Positions 17,741 to 26,877 of a DNA stretch of 64,000 nt are shown in pieces (position 1 is the stretch's first letter; each line of letters starts with the position of its first letter). The stretch spans positions 9,549 through 73,548 of the forward strand of contig JASDTB010000051.1 in assembly GCA_041441455.1 (NCBI GenBank), written 5' to 3'. A program made the translations under genes and the position numbers. Source of the DNA: JAFIHK01 sp041441455 (GTDB lineage Bacteria; Bacteroidota; Bacteroidia; Bacteroidales; UBA932). The notes under the pieces are model-generated. The model made no database searches. It was not told where the DNA came from and saw only the letters and a program-made list of their open reading frames with translations.

Positions 17741-20335
17741 ATGAACGAAGATAAAAAAATTGTTGAGACGCCCTTGATGAAACAGTACTTTTCCATCAAG
17801 GCTAAATACCCTGACGCGATCTTGTTATTTAGGGTTGGGGATTTTTATGAAACATTCGGAGAAGATGCAATTGTTGCCTCAAATGTACTAGGTATTGTAC
17901 TTACCAGAAGAGCTAATGGCTCGGCAGCCTTTGTAGAGCTAGCAGGATTTCCTCATCATTCAATTGACAGTTACCTTCCAAAACTTGTTAGAGCTGGGTA
18001 CAAAGTAGCAGTTTGTGATCAATTAGAAGATCCAAAACTCACTAAAAAAATTGTCAAAAGAGGAATTACAGAACTTGTTACGCCCGGAGTTTCATACAAC
18101 GATCAGCTCCTATCTAACTCCGAAAACAACTATTTAGCATCGGTATACTTTAGTAAAGACAAAGCAGGAATTGCTTTTTTAGACATATCAACAGGAAGTT
18201 TCAAAGTAGCAACAGGAGATTTAAAATACATTGACCTCCTTCTATCGAGTTTAAATCCAAAGGAGATATTGCTTCAGCGAGGATATCGAGAAGGATTTGA
18301 GGAGAGATTTGGTAAAGATTACTACATCTCATTTATGGACGAGTGGGCATTTGTGTATGACTCATGCCGAGAAAAGCTTCATAAACAATTTGGAGTTAAC
18401 TCATTAAAAGGATATGGAATCGAAAACATGCCCTTATCGATAACAGCAGCTGGTTCAATCTTGTTCTATCTTGAGATGACAAGACATGAAGGACTAAGCC
18501 ACTTATGTTCTATATCCAGAATTGATGAGACAGATTATGTTTGGATTGACAAATTCACTTTCAGAAACCTTGAGGTATTCAATTCTGGAAATGAGGGAGC
18601 AGTCTCCCTTGTAAACATTCTCGATAAATGCTCTTCTCCAATGGGATCAAGACTTTTAAGGACTTGGTTAATGCTTCCATTAAAGAGCACAACAGAGATA
18701 AACAGAAGACTTGCAATTACTGATTATCTCTACAAGGATAAAGAGACAAGACAGTCCCTTCGGACGATTCTAAAATCTATAGGAGACTTGGAGAGAATCA
18801 CTTCAAAAGCGTCTGCAGGCAAAGTTTCACCGCGCGAACTAACTCAACTCAACAGAGGGCTTAGCCATCTTTCGGAAATAAAAAATATTTGTCAAAGCAC
18901 TTCAAGCGACGATTTAATAACTAGCATTGCCAATATAAATCTCTGTTCAGATCTAAGGCTAAAGTTAGATCAAACACTTCTAGCCGAACCAGCAGGTCAG
19001 ATTGGAAAGGGAGATGTAATAGCTAATGGAGTTAATGAAGAGCTCGATTCTCTAAGAAACATTGCTCGTCACGGGAAAGAGGTTCTTAATTCTATTCAAG
19101 AAAGAGAGATCGAAAGAACAGGAATTACCTCACTAAAAATAAGCTATAATAATGTTTTCGGGTACTATTTAGAGGTCAGAAATACTCATAAAGAAAAAGT
19201 TCCAGAAGACTGGATTCGAAAGCAGACTCTTGTTAATGCAGAGAGATACATAACACAAGAGTTAAAAGAGTATGAAGAAAAAATTTTAGGAGCCGAAGAG
19301 AAAATTCTTGCTCTTGAATCTTCAATATACTCAGAATTACTTGAGTACTTACGCCAATTCATAAACGACATCCAAAGAAATTGCAATATTATTTCTAGAA
19401 TTGATGTACTCAATACATTTGCAGAGATATCTGAGCAAAATAGATATTCCAAACCCACAGTAAATGAAGAAGAAATTCTATCTATTAAAGAGGGACGACA
19501 TCCTGTAATTGAAACCCTGATGCCGCCAGGTGAAGAGTATATTTCAAATGATTTATACCTCGATAACTCAACGCAGCAGATAATAATCTTAACAGGACCA
19601 AACATGGCTGGTAAAAGTGCCCTATTGAGACAAACCGCTCTAATTGTATTAATGGCACAAATTGGATGTTTTGTACCAGCGTCAAATGCAACCATCGGTG
19701 TATTTGACAAGATCTTTACTAGAGTTGGAGCCTCTGACAATATTTCAAGAGGAGAGTCCACATTTATGGTTGAAATGCTTGAAACTTCAACAATTTTACA
19801 TAACTTGTCATCGCGTTCGCTAGTATTGTTAGATGAAATTGGTAGAGGAACAAGTACATATGATGGAATGTCAATTGCATGGTCAATTGTTGATTTCATC
19901 CACTCAAATAAAGATAGAGCAAAGACCATATTTGCAACGCATTACCACGAACTAAACGAACTTGCCGAACAATTTGATAGAGTAAAGAATTTTAATGTTT
20001 CGGTTAAAGAGGTAGATAACAGAGTCATATTTTTACGGAAACTTCTTCCTGGCGGTGTAGAACACAGTTTTGGTATACATGTAGCAAGAATGGCAGGAAT
20101 GCCTGGAGAGGTTATCAAAAAAGCAGAACGAATATTAAAAAAACTCGAAGAACAAAACAAAGGAGAAAAAGGGATAGTAAAAAGAGAAGAGGCAGTACAA
20201 TTGTCATTTTTTCAACTAGAAGACCCACTTTTGGTAAGCCTAAGAGATGAGCTAAAGTCAATAGACATCAACCAAATGTCACCTTTGGATGCATTCGACA
20301 AATTAAGACAACTTAAAAAGAAAATTGGTTTATAG
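17741..20335 (+). CDS. mutS: DNA mismatch repair protein MutS
   Basis: MutS recognises mispaired bases and recruits MutL. The 864-residue protein has the mismatch-binding Phe-x-Glu (F35, E37 in FYETF) in domain I, the long lever/clamp helices in the middle, and the C-terminal ABC-type ATPase. Walker A is TGPNMAGKS near residue 617; the signature region is ASDNISRGESTFMVEM, Walker B is LVLLDEIGRGTST, and FATHYHEL follows. Length and order are typical of MutS1. An ABC permease gene starts 8 bases after the stop and is probably co-transcribed. Confidence 0.98.
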   Translation: MNEDKKIVETPLMKQYFSIKAKYPDAILLFRVGDFYETFGEDAIVASNVLGIVLTRRANGSAAFVELAGFPHHSIDSYLPKLVRAGYKVAVCDQLEDPKLTKKIVKRGITELVTPGVSYNDQLLSNSENNYLASVYFSKDKAGIAFLDISTGSFKVATGDLKYIDLLLSSLNPKEILLQRGYREGFEERFGKDYYISFMDEWAFVYDSCREKLHKQFGVNSLKGYGIENMPLSITAAGSILFYLEMTRHEGLSHLCSISRIDETDYVWIDKFTFRNLEVFNSGNEGAVSLVNILDKCSSPMGSRLLRTWLMLPLKSTTEINRRLAITDYLYKDKETRQSLRTILKSIGDLERITSKASAGKVSPRELTQLNRGLSHLSEIKNICQSTSSDDLITSIANINLCSDLRLKLDQTLLAEPAGQIGKGDVIANGVNEELDSLRNIARHGKEVLNSIQEREIERTGITSLKISYNNVFGYYLEVRNTHKEKVPEDWIRKQTLVNAERYITQELKEYEEKILGAEEKILALESSIYSELLEYLRQFINDIQRNCNIISRIDVLNTFAEISEQNRYSKPTVNEEEILSIKEGRHPVIETLMPPGEEYISNDLYLDNSTQQIIILTGPNMAGKSALLRQTALIVLMAQIGCFVPASNATIGVFDKIFTRVGASDNISRGESTFMVEMLETSTILHNLSSRSLVLLDEIGRGTSTYDGMSIAWSIVDFIHSNKDRAKTIFATHYHELNELAEQFDRVKNFNVSVKEVDNRVIFLRKLLPGGVEHSFGIHVARMAGMPGEVIKKAERILKKLEEQNKGEKGIVKREEAVQLSFFQLEDPLLVSLRDELKSIDINQMSPLDAFDKLRQLKKKIGL

Positions 20336-20343
20336 GAGGTTCT

Positions 20344-21615
20344 ATGATAAGTTATTACAGGAAATTTGCTCTGATTTTCAAGTTAATTCTTGAAAGTATC
20401 TATTTTGCCTTTGGCTCATTAAAGGGCGACATGTTCAGAACCTTCCTCTCATTATTCGGAGTAAGTATTGGAATTTTTTCCATCGTTACTGTGTTCACAG
20501 CAATTGACGCATTAGAAAAAAATGTAGAAACAGGACTAAACAGTCTAGGAAGCAATACTGTATATATTCAGGAATTTCCATGGGAACCACCACAAGGCGA
20601 AGAGTACAAATGGTGGGAATATAGAAAAAGACCTGCTCCAAAATACGAAGAGTATCTATTCTTAAAAAATAACTCCAAATATTCAGAATCTGTTTGCTTT
20701 GTGTGCTTTACAAACATCACAGCAAAATATAAAAGAAACTCATTTAGTGGCGGGTTTATAACAGCGCCAACATATGAATGGAATCAAGTATCAAATGTAG
20801 AGCTTGAATCGGGAAGATACTTTTCAATGAATGAAACAGAATCATCGGTCCCTGTTGTAATCCTTGGATATTCAGCTGCAGAAAAGCTATTTGCAGGAGA
20901 AGACCCTATCAACAAAGTAATCAAACTCGGCTCAAGCAATGCTTTAGTTATAGGAGTGCAGAAGAAAGCAGGAGAGAGTATCGTTAACATTTTCGATACA
21001 GACAACTCCATTTTGATTCCTTACTCATTTGCTACAGTTCTCTTCAATGTTAAAAATGCTGGAACAATGATTAGCCTCAAGCCAAAAAACAATGTGGAGA
21101 GAGACAATTATATTTCAGAGGTTAGACAATTGATGAGAGCAATCAGACGTCTCAAACCAAAGCAAAACGACAACTTTGCTGTAAATGAGATGACTTTCCT
21201 CCTTAAACAAACGGAAGCAATCTTTGGTGGAATCAACTTAGCAGGATGGATCATTGGAGGTTTCTCTATCCTAATCGGAGGATTCGGAATAGCAAATATC
21301 ATGTTCGTTTCTGTAAAAGAGAGAACAAATTTAATAGGAATTCAAAAAGCATTAGGAGCAAAGAAATATACTATTCTAACCCAGTTTTTAGCTGAAGCAG
21401 CAACGCTTGCAATAATCGGAGGTGCAATAGGAATCCTGATTGTTTCACTAATTGTACTGGCATTTGGAGGAAGCAGCTCGTTCCCTATGGAACTAAGTAT
21501 AGGCAATATTATCAAAGGCCTTTTGATCTCCTCTGTAATCGGAGTAGTTTCGGGATTTGTTCCTGCTTATACAGCATCAAATTTGAACCCAGTTGATGCT
21601 ATCAATTCTAAGTAA
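20344..21615 (+). CDS. MacB/FtsX-type ABC transporter permease
   Basis: This 423-residue inner-membrane permease has the MacB arrangement: a first span (about 35-55, SLFGVSIGIFSIVTVFTAI), a large periplasmic MacB_PCD domain, and three C-terminal FtsX spans including GGFSILIGGFGIANIMFVSV and RTNLIGIQKALGAKK. Such permeases work with a separate ATPase in lipoprotein, peptide or macrolide export, or mechanically couple the ATPase to periplasmic partners. No ATPase or membrane-fusion protein is in the window, so the partner is elsewhere. A strong ribosome site (GGAGG at 20336-20340) precedes the start. The stop abuts the convergent rsmA stop with no spacer. Confidence 0.9.
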   Translation: MISYYRKFALIFKLILESIYFAFGSLKGDMFRTFLSLFGVSIGIFSIVTVFTAIDALEKNVETGLNSLGSNTVYIQEFPWEPPQGEEYKWWEYRKRPAPKYEEYLFLKNNSKYSESVCFVCFTNITAKYKRNSFSGGFITAPTYEWNQVSNVELESGRYFSMNETESSVPVVILGYSAAEKLFAGEDPINKVIKLGSSNALVIGVQKKAGESIVNIFDTDNSILIPYSFATVLFNVKNAGTMISLKPKNNVERDNYISEVRQLMRAIRRLKPKQNDNFAVNEMTFLLKQTEAIFGGINLAGWIIGGFSILIGGFGIANIMFVSVKERTNLIGIQKALGAKKYTILTQFLAEAATLAIIGGAIGILIVSLIVLAFGGSSSFPMELSIGNIIKGLLISSVIGVVSGFVPAYTASNLNPVDAINSK

Positions 21616-22404
21616 TTAGACTCCTTGAACTAAGAGCGTCAATTCTACAAACTCTTCAACCGACAGCTGCTCTGGTCTTTTAGACAAAAGTATGCTGTCT
21701 GGAAGCAGTTTGCCTCCAAGCAACGGCTTAATCGAATTTCTTATTGTCTTTCTCCTCTGATTAAAAGTCGTTTTAACGATGCTTTTAAACAAGACTTCAT
21801 CACAACCAAGAGACTCTCTTGAATTACGCCTTAGTCTTATCACACCAGATTTAACCTTTGGAGGAGGATTAAAACAATTCTCATCAACAGAAAACAGATA
21901 CTCTATCTCATACCAACACTGCAACAAGACAGATAAGATTCCATAATCTTTGTTCCCAGGACCTGAAGCAAGTCTCTGAGCAACCTCCTTTTGCAACATG
22001 CCAGCAACCATTGGAATTCTCTCTCTATAGTCAAGAACCTTAAAGAAAATCTGAGAAGAGATGTTATATGGGAAATTACCAATGATTAAAAACTGTCCTA
22101 AAAACTTGTCTGAAAGATCCATTTTTAGAAAATCTCCGAACCAAATTCTATTCGAAAGATTTGGGTAGTTCAGATTCAAATAATCTACAGACTCTGAGTC
22201 TATTTCAGCAACAAAAAGATTTATGTTTTCATCTTCAAGAAGATACTTTGTCAACACACCAGTTCCTGGACCAACTTCTAAAACATCAACTTTAGAGCCC
22301 TCTGTTAAGAACTCACTATAGATTAAACTTGAGACAATTCTTTTAGCAATACTCTGATCCTTCAGAAAATGCTGACCTAACTCTTTTTTTGCTTTTACAT
22401 ACAT
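21616..22404 (-). CDS. rsmA: 16S rRNA dimethyladenosine transferase
   Basis: RsmA (KsgA) dimethylates two adjacent adenosines near the 3' end of 16S rRNA late in small-subunit assembly, using S-adenosylmethionine. The 262-residue protein shows KKELGQHFLKD at the N-terminus, the SAM loop LEVGPGTGVLTKYL, the catalytic NFPYNISSQI and the C-terminal FNQRRKTIRN. I start at the ATG at 22404 (MYVKAKKEL). The open frame extends 7 codons further, but a TACTTTTG promoter box (22409-22416) overlaps that extension. Confidence 0.96.
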   Translation of the reverse strand: MYVKAKKELGQHFLKDQSIAKRIVSSLIYSEFLTEGSKVDVLEVGPGTGVLTKYLLEDENINLFVAEIDSESVDYLNLNYPNLSNRIWFGDFLKMDLSDKFLGQFLIIGNFPYNISSQIFFKVLDYRERIPMVAGMLQKEVAQRLASGPGNKDYGILSVLLQCWYEIEYLFSVDENCFNPPPKVKSGVIRLRRNSRESLGCDEVLFKSIVKTTFNQRRKTIRNSIKPLLGGKLLPDSILLSKRPEQLSVEEFVELTLLVQGV

Positions 22405-22408
22405 GCAG

Positions 22409-22416
22409 CAAAAGTA
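22409..22416 (-). promoter_or_regulatory. -7 promoter box for rsmA
   Basis: TACTTTTG on the minus strand matches TAnnTTTG and lies 4 bases before the chosen rsmA start. Confidence 0.45.
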
Positions 22417-22434
22417 CAAAATCAATCTATCAAT

Positions 22435-23373
22435 TTAAAATTGGACCCTTTTCTTAAGTTTAATCAAAATAGGTAAGTGATCGCTCACACCCCCGTTATA
22501 TATAGGACCTATATAAGTTCTCCTTGGTTTATACCCCAAAAACTCTTTATCTTTTTCTAACAGATATCCGAAAAGTATAACATCCATACCCTTTTTGTCA
22601 ACATATAAAGAAGAATCCGAAATGAGCGATTTCGAGACAATAAATTGGTCAATCAACTCCCAAACTCCTTTATACTTAATAGACCCTACTCCTTTTTTGT
22701 ATAAATCAATTCCAAGATTTGACATCACTTTGAAATTCAAATAATCTTTCTCAGGAGTATCATTAAAGTCACCCATTAAAATCACCTTTGAATCCTGATC
22801 TATATTAATTGAATCTAACATCATTTGCACTTTTGCAGAAACCGCCCTACGTCGACGTTCAGAAGAGGCGTTTCCGCTTATTTTAGACGGCCAATGATTC
22901 ACTATTATATGCAGAGTATCCACAATATCCAAAACGCCCTTAACGTGCAAAATATCTCTTGTTTTGACAGAATCATCCAATATAACTTCTATAAAGTTTA
23001 TCTCAATTGGCTTAAAAATATTTTTCCTATACAAAAGAGCAACATCAATCCCCCGTACATCGGGGGAATCCTTATGAATAATTCTATAATCAGCCATCGA
23101 AAGAGGGGTTTTAGATAATAGAGCGTTTAAAACAAAGCGGTTCTCAACCTCAGCAAAACCCACTAATACCGGTAAATCTCCTTCTCCCGCAAATATCACC
23201 CCTTTTGAAATGTCAAAGCACTTTTTTTCAAACCTCTTCCAATTCCAAAACCTCTCCCCTCTTGAAGTAAATTCAATGTCTCTTCCTCCCTGATTCTCGA
23301 ATGGATCAAAAAAGTTTTCTACATTCCAAAACAAAATCTTGAATACAATCTCTGTAATATAAATAAAAGCCAT
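22435..23373 (-). CDS. endonuclease/exonuclease/phosphatase family protein
   Basis: This 312-residue metal-dependent phosphodiesterase or nuclease has the EEP fold. Visible active-site pieces are FWNVENFFDP near the N-terminus, the metal-binding Glu in GFAEVENR, the Asp-Asn pair in MGDFNDTPEKDY, and the terminal SDHLPILI. Substrate is unknown; similar proteins are often annotated as endonuclease. I prefer the ATG at 23373 over the TTG at 23385 because a TAACTTTG box (23383-23390) overlaps the TTG. No clear signal peptide follows, although MAFIYITEIVFKILFW is hydrophobic. Confidence 0.85.
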   Translation of the reverse strand: MAFIYITEIVFKILFWNVENFFDPFENQGGRDIEFTSRGERFWNWKRFEKKCFDISKGVIFAGEGDLPVLVGFAEVENRFVLNALLSKTPLSMADYRIIHKDSPDVRGIDVALLYRKNIFKPIEINFIEVILDDSVKTRDILHVKGVLDIVDTLHIIVNHWPSKISGNASSERRRRAVSAKVQMMLDSINIDQDSKVILMGDFNDTPEKDYLNFKVMSNLGIDLYKKGVGSIKYKGVWELIDQFIVSKSLISDSSLYVDKKGMDVILFGYLLEKDKEFLGYKPRRTYIGPIYNGGVSDHLPILIKLKKRVQF

Positions 23374-23382
23374 TTTTTCAAT

Positions 23383-23390
23383 CAAAGTTA
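23383..23390 (-). promoter_or_regulatory. -7 promoter box for the EEP-family gene
   Basis: TAACTTTG on the minus strand matches TAnnTTTG and ends 9 bases before the ATG at 23373. It helps decide that start. Confidence 0.5.
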
Positions 23391-23518
23391 TCCTTCAAAT
23401 GGATATTGAATAAAATTGTCTTTGATATTTATCTGATTATTAAACAATAATTTTGCTTTTTAAACTTTCTAGATTTTTTTCTTAATTTCGCAGCCTTATA
23501 TTATAAAAAAAGAGAGAA

Positions 23519-24622
23519 ATGGCATTACAATGCGGTATAGTAGGCCTTCCTAATGTTGGTAAATCTACTTTGTTCAATTGCATAAGTTCAGGAAAGGCGC
23601 AGTCAGCAAACTTTCCTTTTTGCACTATAGAGCCAAATGTAGGTTCAACCATTGTCCCAGACGAAAGGCTACAAGTATTAGAAAAACTAGTAAAACCAAA
23701 CAGAGTCGTACCTGCCACTGTCGAAATCGTTGACATTGCCGGACTTGTAAAAGGAGCCAGCAAAGGCGAAGGGTTAGGTAACCAATTCTTAGGCAACATC
23801 AGAGAGACAGATGCTATTATTCATGTCCTTCGTTGTTTCGACGATCCAAACATTGTTCATGTCGATGGAAATGTAAATCCCGTTAGAGATAAGGAGATCA
23901 TAGATACAGAACTCCAGATCAAAGACCTAGATACAGTTGAAAACAGAATTTCAAAGGTTCAAAAGCAAGCTCAGACAGGTGGTGACAAAAATGCAAAAAG
24001 GCTGCTAGATATCCTTTTGAAATACAAAGAGGCATTAATTCAAGGTAAGTCTGCAAGAACTGTTGAAATTGACAATGCCGAAGATAAAAAACTTGCAAAA
24101 GAACTTTTTTTATTGACTGACAAACCAGTGCTTTATGTTTGTAACGTTGATGAAAATTCAGCAAAAAATGGAAATCAATATGTAGAACAAGTAAAGGAGG
24201 CAATTAAAGATGAGAATGCGCAACTTCTTATTGTTGCAGCCAAAATTGAATCAGAGATTGCTGAACTCGAAAATTTTGAGGAGAGAGAGATGTTTCTTTC
24301 TGAGATTGGACTTGTTGAGTCTGGTGTATCAAGAGTTATCAAGGCTGCATATGCTCTATTAAATTTAGAGACCTATTTTACAGCTGGTGTGCAAGAGGTG
24401 AGAGCTTGGACATATCCAAAAGGGACTAAAGCTCCTCAAGCAGCAGGTGTAATTCACTCAGATTTTGAAAAAGGCTTTATTAGAGCTGAGGTAATCAAAT
24501 ATGATGATTTTGTTAAATATGGCTCTGAAGCCGGTTGTCGCGAAGCTGGAAAGTTAGGTGTAGAGGGCAAAGAGTATGTTGTACAAGATGGAGATATTAT
24601 GCACTTTAGATTCAATGTCTAA
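23519..24622 (+). CDS. ychF: redox-regulated ATPase YchF (Obg-like)
   Basis: YchF is a universally conserved P-loop protein of the Obg family that prefers ATP over GTP and associates with ribosomes; it is linked to stress and oxidative responses. The 367-residue protein has G1 GLPNVGKSTLFN near residue 8, the G3 segment DIAGLVKGASKGEG, and a C-terminal TGS domain (VRAWTYPKGTKAPQAAGVIH to the final VVQDGDIMHFRFNV). The length is typical. It is a single rightward gene between two leftward ones. TAATTTCG, one base from the -7 consensus, lies about 30 bases upstream, and a bidirectional terminator follows. Confidence 0.97.
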   Translation: MALQCGIVGLPNVGKSTLFNCISSGKAQSANFPFCTIEPNVGSTIVPDERLQVLEKLVKPNRVVPATVEIVDIAGLVKGASKGEGLGNQFLGNIRETDAIIHVLRCFDDPNIVHVDGNVNPVRDKEIIDTELQIKDLDTVENRISKVQKQAQTGGDKNAKRLLDILLKYKEALIQGKSARTVEIDNAEDKKLAKELFLLTDKPVLYVCNVDENSAKNGNQYVEQVKEAIKDENAQLLIVAAKIESEIAELENFEEREMFLSEIGLVESGVSRVIKAAYALLNLETYFTAGVQEVRAWTYPKGTKAPQAAGVIHSDFEKGFIRAEVIKYDDFVKYGSEAGCREAGKLGVEGKEYVVQDGDIMHFRFNV

Positions 24623-24650
24623 AGTTTAATTGATAATAAATTTAATATCA

Positions 24651-24690
24651 GAAAAAGAGGGGTTGGCTAGTAAGCCAATCCCTCTTTTCA
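24651..24690. terminator. bidirectional intrinsic terminator between ychF and the PpiD-like gene
   Basis: GAGGGGTTGGCT pairs with AGCCAATCCCTC across an AGTA loop, with one G-T pair. A-rich and T-rich flanks extend the stem (GAAAAA / TTTTC). It sits between convergent genes. Confidence 0.85.
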
Positions 24691-24714
24691 TAAAATTTCT
24701 AATGTTTTTAGACA

Positions 24715-26817
24715 CTAAAAGAATTTAGGTCTATTATCTTTTACCTTAGCTGCCTTTTCAAAAATATTTGGCAACAATTGAATTTGGTATGAGAACATTT
24801 GAAGAGATCTCTTTTTAGCATCATCCTCAGTGAAGAATGCTCCAGTTTGTCTTGCATCTACATTAAATACATAAACACCTACAGAACCTTCAACCGGACC
24901 AGTTAAAACATTTTCTTTTGCTCCACAAACAGCTCCAATGAACTTAGGATCGAAAGCTTGAGTTCCAACAGCACCAAAAGAGATTCCTGATTGCTTACTC
25001 ACTGTAGCTCCTAATTTAGCAGCTATTTCATCAAGAGTTTTCAAACCATTGATATTCTCTTTAGTTTTTGCTACCATATTTTGGATTGCTTTTTCTCTTC
25101 TTAGAAGACTTGTAATTTGAGTCTTAACTTCATCTACGGCAGGAATACCAGCTTCGTGAATTCCAGTAACTGCAACTACAAAAAAGTGCTTGTTGTCAAC
25201 AGAAATAATTTGAGAAACTTCACCTTTTTTCTCAGCCTCAAATATCCATCTGCTAATTTCTCTAGCATTCTTATATGTAGCAACCGTTTTAGCTCCCTCA
25301 AGAATTCCATTTGCAGGAACAACTGGCGCATTTAACTCTTTAGCAGCAGCAATGAACTTGTCATAATTACCTTCTGCTTTAGATGCCAATTCATTTGCTT
25401 TTGTATAGAATGACTGATAAGTCTCTTTACCAGCAACTGCAGATTTTTCGAAGATTGCAACTTGTACTTTTGGAGTTACCGCTGTTCTCTCTTTAACTCT
25501 TACAATGTGAAGACCATAATTTGTCTCAACAGTAAAACATTTATTTGGAGCAACTACGAAACAAGTATCGAAGCCTGGAATCATATAACCTTGAGTCATC
25601 CAACCTAATTCACCAGGTATGTTATTTGGGTTTTTGTCAAGAGAGTTCGCTGCAGCAATTTGATTAAAGTCTGCACCTTTTTCAATTACATTAATTAAGC
25701 TATCAGCCATTTTTTTAGCCGCTGCTTTGTCTTGGTTTGCAATTAAAATGTGTTGAACATTAACTGAATCAGGAAGTTGTTTAACTGCTACAACTTTAGC
25801 TGCTCTAAACACATAACCATCACGATAAAGTGGTAAAATTGCACCTACACCAGCTTTGAAAGCAAAGCTATCTACAATTGGAGAAACCGCTGTAAGTTCA
25901 CCTGATTTGAAAAATCTAGGATTAAGTTGTTTCTCAGAATTTCTTGCTAAGAAAGATTTTACATTGGGAGTTGTAACAAACTCATCGTACATTTTTCTAG
26001 CATCTGCTTCGGCTAACTTAATATCTTCAGCAGAAGGTTCGACAGAGAATACTGCATATTCGATATCTCTATTTGCAACTTGTTCAAAGTTGTTTTTGTG
26101 TTTGTTATAATACTCTTTAATCTCTTGAGATGTAACAGAGATAGTTGTGTCCTCAGCAAATCCATAAGGTTGGATTATGAAAGAGACATCTGATGTAACA
26201 TTGTTTTCAGCAATAGCTCTTTTAAGTTGAACAGGATTGCTAATGTTACTCTTTGCCAAAAGAGAGATGTACTTAGTGAACATCTGCTCATTTTTAATAT
26301 TTTTCTCGAGATAGTTCCAGTACTTTTCAAGATTACCTGAATTATCCGAAGGTATAGCTTTAATAAACTCTACCAATCTGTTTTTATCAAATTGACCATT
26401 CTCTCCAACAAACGACTGCTCTCTTGCCAAAACAGGCGAGATTGCATTACCGCTTGTTAAATCGAGCATCTCTTTCTCTCCTACATTCAGACCTGCATTT
26501 TCAATAGCTGGTACTAAAACATACTCGCTAAGAAAATCTTGCCAAGCACTTTGGTTGATCATCTCTTGAGTTTGTTCATCCATGGTGCTTGAATTTGAAG
26601 CCATTTGGTGGATTTGAGTGAAATACTCGACTTTCTTTTGAAAGTCTTGATAAGTAATTTTCTTTCCATTCATCTCTCCAACATTATACTTAGAAGAGAA
26701 CATGGAAACAGCTGATTGTAACGTGTCAGCGTCAACAATAAAGGATATCAGTGCTATGCCGATAACAATGGAGATAAAGACGCCCATTTTGACGCGGATC
26801 TTCTCGAGAACTGCCAT
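24715..26817 (-). CDS. PpiD/SurA-like peptidyl-prolyl isomerase
   Basis: This 700-residue periplasmic folding factor is anchored by one N-terminal membrane span (about 13-28, FISIVIGIALISFIV). The SurA-type N-terminal chaperone region follows, and a parvulin domain starts at VNVQHILIANQDKAAAK and ends GLHIVRVKER (about residues 350-455). The parvulin motif ELGWMTQGYMIPGF is present. A second, degenerate PPIase-like stretch seems to follow. The domain order resembles PpiD, which helps newly exported outer-membrane proteins fold. It lies 60 bases after the CNNM/LptC operon, with TATCTTCG (26855-26862), one base off the -7 consensus, just upstream. Confidence 0.92.
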   Translation of the reverse strand: MAVLEKIRVKMGVFISIVIGIALISFIVDADTLQSAVSMFSSKYNVGEMNGKKITYQDFQKKVEYFTQIHQMASNSSTMDEQTQEMINQSAWQDFLSEYVLVPAIENAGLNVGEKEMLDLTSGNAISPVLAREQSFVGENGQFDKNRLVEFIKAIPSDNSGNLEKYWNYLEKNIKNEQMFTKYISLLAKSNISNPVQLKRAIAENNVTSDVSFIIQPYGFAEDTTISVTSQEIKEYYNKHKNNFEQVANRDIEYAVFSVEPSAEDIKLAEADARKMYDEFVTTPNVKSFLARNSEKQLNPRFFKSGELTAVSPIVDSFAFKAGVGAILPLYRDGYVFRAAKVVAVKQLPDSVNVQHILIANQDKAAAKKMADSLINVIEKGADFNQIAAANSLDKNPNNIPGELGWMTQGYMIPGFDTCFVVAPNKCFTVETNYGLHIVRVKERTAVTPKVQVAIFEKSAVAGKETYQSFYTKANELASKAEGNYDKFIAAAKELNAPVVPANGILEGAKTVATYKNAREISRWIFEAEKKGEVSQIISVDNKHFFVVAVTGIHEAGIPAVDEVKTQITSLLRREKAIQNMVAKTKENINGLKTLDEIAAKLGATVSKQSGISFGAVGTQAFDPKFIGAVCGAKENVLTGPVEGSVGVYVFNVDARQTGAFFTEDDAKKRSLQMFSYQIQLLPNIFEKAAKVKDNRPKFF

Positions 26818-26877
26818 TTTTATATAAGTTTTAAGTTATTTTTCTTGTAAGTTGCGAAGATAGTAAAAATTGCTTAA

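Noticed and set aside
19186..19929. 247-codon minus-strand open frame opposite mutS
   Set aside because: It is a shadow of the conserved MutS ATPase region with no recognisable product.
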